NCBI GenBank assembly: GCA_027943335.1
Contig: BSBK01006039.1
Location: 186,001-250,000 of the forward strand
DNA length: 64,000 nucleotides
DNA from: Chamaecyparis obtusa
Lineage: Eukaryota > Streptophyta > Pinopsida > Cupressales > Cupressaceae
Reading direction: 5' to 3'
Shown here: piece after piece, positions 59,311-64,000 of the stretch
Layout of the letters: each line of letters starts with the position of its first letter
Numbering within the stretch: the stretch's first letter is position 1
Translations under genes and position numbers: made by a program
The notes under the pieces: generated by a model
What the model saw: the letters and a program-made list of their open reading frames with translations, nothing else
Told to the model about the DNA's origin: nothing
The model's database searches: none

Positions 59311-60600
59311 GGAACCATGCAAATACACCAAAATGATCATGTATATCCACCATGCAAGTCACAACAATGAATAGAGAACAATTTTGATAGTATTTTGGCA
59401 ACAATTTCTGCAACATAACTCCCTTTACAAATGAGAACAAATGGCCTTATATAGAGGTTCAAAATTACGAGTGGCCAAGATTAAGAGGCAAAATCAAGGG
59501 CCAAGATTAAACCTTACAAACCCTAATTAGGGTTACCATCTTTCAACCAATTACATGAGGGCACCAACTTTATGGGCCAATGAGAAAATTACAATAATTA
59601 GTCAACCAATGAGAACATAGGACACTTGGCATGATTTGATTGCATGCACATGAAATTGCCACCTCATCAACCTTGTCTTATAAAGTTCATTAATCCTTGA
59701 GATGAGATGAAGCCTTGGATGCCTGAGCTTGTCCTTAGAAATTTTCTCACCACCACTTGAACTTGCTTGTACTTGATGTCCTAACCTCGAAAGGGTGAGG
59801 TCTCCATGCACTTGAGGTAATCCTGCCTTGACCTAGGTGGCTTGCCTGGATGTGAACCTCTTTGCAATTTAAGAGCTTTGCTCTTGGCCACCGCCTTGAA
59901 ATCAAACTTGACCTCTCAAAATCTTTCACCTCGCTTTCCTTCTTTACTATCCTTGCCTTCTTTAACTTTCCTGATCCTTGAAACTCGTCTACTTGAATTT
60001 GATTTGCATGCACCCCACCTCTGCTTGAATACTCTTGAGTTTTTGGGGCACTTGCCTTCGCCATACTTCCTTGATTGTTCCACAATCCACCCATCTACTT
60101 GATTTGAAATAATCATTAAGTTCATCAACTTCTCCCTAGTTAATACCCTCACCTTTGGATAACCCTTGGATGTCCTCAACCATAGTGGTGCAGTGCATCT
60201 CCCCAAAATTGGATTCGGTTCAACTAGCAAAGCATCACTAGTAGTCTTGCATTCGAATTGAAGAGGTAGGACCCCGTGTAGAATCGCCTCTGATTTTGCA
60301 CTATCTAAGTTGCAACTCTAAATTCATGCTAATGATCCTAATCCAATCAATCCTTCTTTACCATTCTCAATTCCTTCAATAAAATAAAACATCCAAGGAT
60401 CAAACTGTGTACCTGGAGCAGAGCCCGGGATCCGGCTGAGAAGCACGATGATGTCGCCATTCTGACTTGCTGTATCCTGTTTGCTGCTGGGGTAGACTGA
60501 ACACTTCCTTGCACAAATCCATATTGATTTATCTTCTTTGCCACCAGGGATTAGCTGTCTCTCAACCTCTCTCTTAATTGAATCATATCAAAGGTACCAA
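59311..60600 (-). other. Probable gypsy-like LTR/leader DNA, non-coding
   Basis: The minus strand has a TATA box CTATATAAGG at about 59447-59456, followed in that direction by a leader into the dispersed repeat. The open frames (59602-60230) have low-complexity composition and no family. At 60592-60600 the minus strand reads TTGGTACCT, a primer-like motif beside the LTR-like block from 60601. Confidence 0.4.
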
Positions 60601-62855
60601 TGTTGGTGTCTCCAACGTATTTCAATTTTGAGCGGAAGTTGGAATTGGGTATCATGACTTCGTTGTCTCCTATTTTAGCATTAATTCCTTTGGGTCACTT
60701 GCTTGCATTGGCATCGGCCATCCTAAACACTTATCACTCCCCGCTTTTTCTACAATGAAGGTGGAACTACACTTATCACTCCAAACTTCACCTAAGATGG
60801 AATACTACACTTATCACTCCCCGCCGTTACCTTAAGATGAACTACACTTATCACTCCAATCTTCTCCCTAAAATGAAATGCAATGATGCAAACTACACTC
60901 ATTACTCCCCGCCTTTGCCTTAAGATGGACTACACTTATCACTCCAATCTCCTTCCTAGGGGTGGAATACTACACTTATCACTCCCCGCCATTACCTTAA
61001 GATGGACTACACTTATCACTCCAATCTTCACCTATAATGAAATGCAATGATGGAATGCAAGCAAGAACTTGAGGGAAAAAAGCCAATCAAGACAATCGAA
61101 TCAACCTACTAACCAAACACCTAACTCTATTCTTGAAATTAGTTTTCAACACCTAAACTAGCACCAATGAAATGAAAGCAATTCGAAAGAGAGGAAAAGA
61201 TAGGCCACTCACCCAAGTACAAAGCTAGGAATCCTTCTTAATGCAATTGCCTTGACTTGATTCACAAAATTTCTCTATCTCCACAAGTCTGAAAATATAG
61301 CCCCCAAATAGATCAAATCTTCCCTTCAATTGCCTCTCAAAATCTTGCAATGAGGCCTTAAGCAATTAACTCCATCTTCTAGCAAATCTGGACCTCTTTC
61401 AAATCAACAAACTCCCTCTATCAAATTCTGAGATTGAAAACAAGTCTTCAATTTTCGGATCTGGGCAATAATGCTATGAAAAGAGCTCTCAAATCTTTAA
61501 TTTTGTACACCAAAATGCTTGCAAAGGAGGCCCCAAACTATATATAATAAATCTCTGCTTTCCCTTGACTGGAAATGAATGAAATCAGGCCTAAAATAAC
61601 CTTCAAAATCTCTGAAATTATGCCCAGATTTGATGTAGACAGAGCTGCCTCTACTTCTGATTCGAAAATCTGCCTCTTTTAGCCCTTGAAACTGCTCCAA
61701 ACTGCCAAGGATTTAGCTCAGGCCTGCTCTCTTCAAACACCTCCACCTCCAAATCTGAGATCGCTTGCCAAAACTTGAGGAATTGCTACCAAAATTTGGA
61801 GAAGTTCGCTGTCAAAAGAAGGCAAATCGCTGCAATTACAATGAAGATATCAATGCCTCTGATGTTGATGAAAATCGCTGCATACAATGATGAACTTGCT
61901 GCCCAATTGCTGTTGAGGAATCGATGCCCTAGAGGAGGAAATTCGCTGCCAAAGAATGGAATTTCGCTGCTCCAAATTGCAGAGCTGGATGACTTGTTTG
62001 GGTGTGGAGAAATGAGGGCAAATGCCCCTCCTCTTATACCCCATGCTGGCCTCCAAAATCAGGGCCGACCTGCCCCACAAAATTATAAAAAAATTAATTA
62101 AATGCCATACATTTTAGGGCCGACTTTGGCCATAGGATTAAAATTTTCGAGAATTAAAACAAAGAGCCCTCTAAAATTTGAAAATTATGGGGCAGGGCCA
62201 AACTTAACTTAACAAAATTAACTCTGATTTAGCACAGTCCTCCTAAATAAATAAATAATTGCATCTACAATTTTCGAAAATCCTCCAATTATGCATAAGA
62301 AAATCGAAAATTAAGGCCCAAATTTCGAAAATTATTAAAAAAAAAATGCCCAGATTTTAGTTTTAAATGCCCCAAAATTAATTTTCAATGCAGATTTGAT
62401 ATCTATTGCCCAGATTTTCTTTTTAAAAGGCCCAATCTTTAAATTTTAATGCCCAAGGGTTGATTCTCATTGCTCAAATTAAATGAACTTGCCCAAATTC
62501 GAAATTTGATTGCACAAATTAACCCCAATCACCCAAAAAAATCAAAATTAATGGTTAGATTCTACAATTATTGCTCAGATTTTTGAAATAAATTGAGGTA
62601 ATAGGCCTAATTAGCCTCTAAATTTCAATTGGCAAATCTATTTCATTTTGGCAATTTGATCCCTTCATTTATTTCATCTCCCACAAACCAAGCACTCAAA
62701 CTTCATCAATAATTTTTTTAAAAAAATCAATATCGTGCAACCAAATCCACAGAAATCGCCAAGGCCTCAAGATATTGAGCTCGAAGAGAAAACCAAGGTT
62801 GCTAAAAAAAGGGGGTCCCCAAATACTTTGGGGCGATGATGTGAAACCTCACAAC
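60601..62855 (-). repeat. Putative gypsy-type LTR, unpaired
   Basis: Plus strand starts TGTTGGTGTC and ends CCTCACAACA, so minus-strand ends are TGTTGTGAGG and GACACCAACA (2255 bp). A promoter-like TATAAGAGG lies at 62030-62038. The last 45 bp match 30710-30763. No partner LTR and no target duplication were found, so the boundaries are tentative. The region at about 62090-62620 repeats phrases such as GCCCAGATTTT and CAAATTAA. Confidence 0.4.
60727..61030 (+). repeat. Minisatellite with CACTTATCACTCC core
   Basis: CACTTATCACTCC occurs about eight times (near 60730, 60774, 60810, 60848, 60938, 60974, 61012, with CACTCATTACTCC near 60897), spaced 36-50 bp. Two unit types alternate: one with CCCCGCC...TTACCTTAAGATGG and one with CCAATCTTC, so the dimer of about 75-90 bp is the true repeat. 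Confidence 0.88.
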
Positions 62856-64000
62856 ATCTAGCATCAACCCAAAGAAATGTTCCTGAACATTTCAAGAATA
62901 AAGTAACTTGGAACAAAAATCTCAGGACAACCTATCCGAAAATCCACTTAAGAACAAGCACTAAACCAGGAAAATAACTTTCAAGTTGAACCTAAGTACC
63001 CTGACCATAAGTTACTCACGTGTGTGCAAATGATTTATTCCCTGCTCAACAAGAACTTGATAATCTCTCGGATCCATTAAACTTAGTTATTACATTATCC
63101 TCACTCCAAAAGCATCTTGGATAGAGCCCCGCTGCCAGTCAGGCGTCCATAGCTCCGACGGAGTTATCGCTGTGGCACCACAATCATGATTCTACCTTTA
63201 GTGACTACTTAGTAGCACCGGTAGAGATGATTGCACGCCCTCAGAGCCAATTTTCATCTTAATTCTCACTTTGATATTGCTTTTCATTTTTCCACTTTTC
63301 TCCTTTTTTCTCTTTCCTGACAATATTTCTTTCTTTTCTCTTTCAATCAATCTTTTGTTTGGCTTGCAGGCAATGAAGCTTGCGGAGGGTTTGGAAGACC
63401 ACAGTGGCACTGAAGTAGGTGTATGATTTTCACTAAGTCCAACTTCACTTCAAAACACCAAGAACTCGGAGCAATTAAGTGTGAGTGTAATGTTGTAACT
63501 ATGTCAAAGGTAACTCAAGAACCACTATCGAGTCTGACCCGAATCTAGTACAAGTCCCACCATAGATCAACGACTAAGCACATCCTAAAATCTCCGAACC
63601 TTGTCAAATGTATTCAAGAAATGAACAAGACGGACTATAGGTTCTGACACCAAAAGCGTAAGATCAACACACCTCGCCCACGAGTGATAACCTGGATCCC
63701 CTTTGCACTTGCAAAGCCCTAAAACCAAAACTGCTCTCCAAACTAAAGGGAAGCTAAAAGATCCCAAGTCAAGTGTCTTGGTGCAAAATAACCACTGAGC
63801 TCCCTCAAAACACCTAAGCTAAACAACTGAAAGCAAAACTACTCTAACCGACTGAAAGGGAAACTTACTCCAACCCTTGGGCCAAGTGGTCCAAGACAAA
63901 CACTACTCTAAGAACAGAAAGCAAACTAAACTAACAACTGAAAGCAAACTAAACTAACAACTGGAAGGAAACTAAACTACTCTCCTGAACCAAATGGTCC
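62856..64000. other. Non-coding, possible gypsy 3' region
   Basis: No supportable gene. Purine-rich on the minus strand near 63280-63360 (GAAAGAGAAAAGAAAGAAAT). A short tandem repeat ends the window. Confidence 0.35.
63905..63975 (+). repeat. Short tandem repeat, about 22 bp unit
   Basis: AACTGAAAGCAAACTAAACT-like units in three tandem copies, with related copies further left near 63825. Confidence 0.7.

Noticed and set aside
59602..60230. Two overlapping minus-strand ORFs of 104-115 codons
   Set aside because: Composition is like non-coding LTR leader DNA and no motif is visible.
62856..64000. Gene-like open stretches near the window end
   Set aside because: Short, low complexity or repetitive; no motif.

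Overview
This window reads as plant nuclear DNA that consists almost entirely of mobile elements. I find no intact host gene, no rRNA or tRNA gene and no CRISPR array. The evidence for a plant is plant-type Ty1-copia and Ty3-gypsy remnants, LTR primer sites of the initiator-tRNA-Met type (TGGTATCAGAGC), a tRNA-derived SINE, and deeply nested old LTR elements with long introns-like AT-rich spacers. A large, repeat-rich genome such as a conifer is my guess, but nothing in the window fixes the species.

The main theme is LTR retrotransposons that lack pol but carry large unrecognised proteins. Three members of one family (here family A) are present: A1 at 22264-29891 (+), A2 at 31708-39698 (-) and A3 at 43334-50854 (-). 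Each has about 1.1 kb LTRs rich in ACCGGT, a tRNA-Met primer site, a Gag-like ORF1 (coiled coil plus CCHC zinc knuckles), a conserved TATA-containing spacer, and a second ORF of about 1,170-1,230 codons where pol would normally be. A1 has target duplication ATTAT, A2 has GTTAA, and A3 has a decayed one. Solo LTRs of a related family lie at 4504-5958 (duplication CAAAA) and 15983-17436 (GTAAG), with a fragment at 1-529.

Other pol-less elements: element B (10053-15857, -, duplication CAACA, gypsy-like ends) carries one 894-residue frame with four stops and no frameshift. Element C (55762 to about 58660, -, 3' LTR 55762-56076) carries one 831-residue frame with five stops and no frameshift. Element E (18431-20948, +, duplication ATGGA) has no coding capacity. 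A long minus-strand pseudogene (gene A, 1634-7102) has a solo LTR, a 1.1 kb TIR element and a copia element inserted in it, and resembles ORF2 of family A in one segment.

Recognisable autonomous-type material is limited to a copia pol (53062-55761, -), a copia gag start (530-885, -), and a gypsy gag fragment split by A3 (50855-51320 and 43296-43333, -). A SINE (40038-40337, -) has an 18 bp target duplication. The rest is LTR-like non-coding DNA with several minisatellites (8398-8556, 52440-52930, 60727-61030, 63905-63975). Premature stops in family A repeatedly fall where a sister copy has glutamine (CAG), which suggests methylation-driven C-to-T decay of silenced elements.
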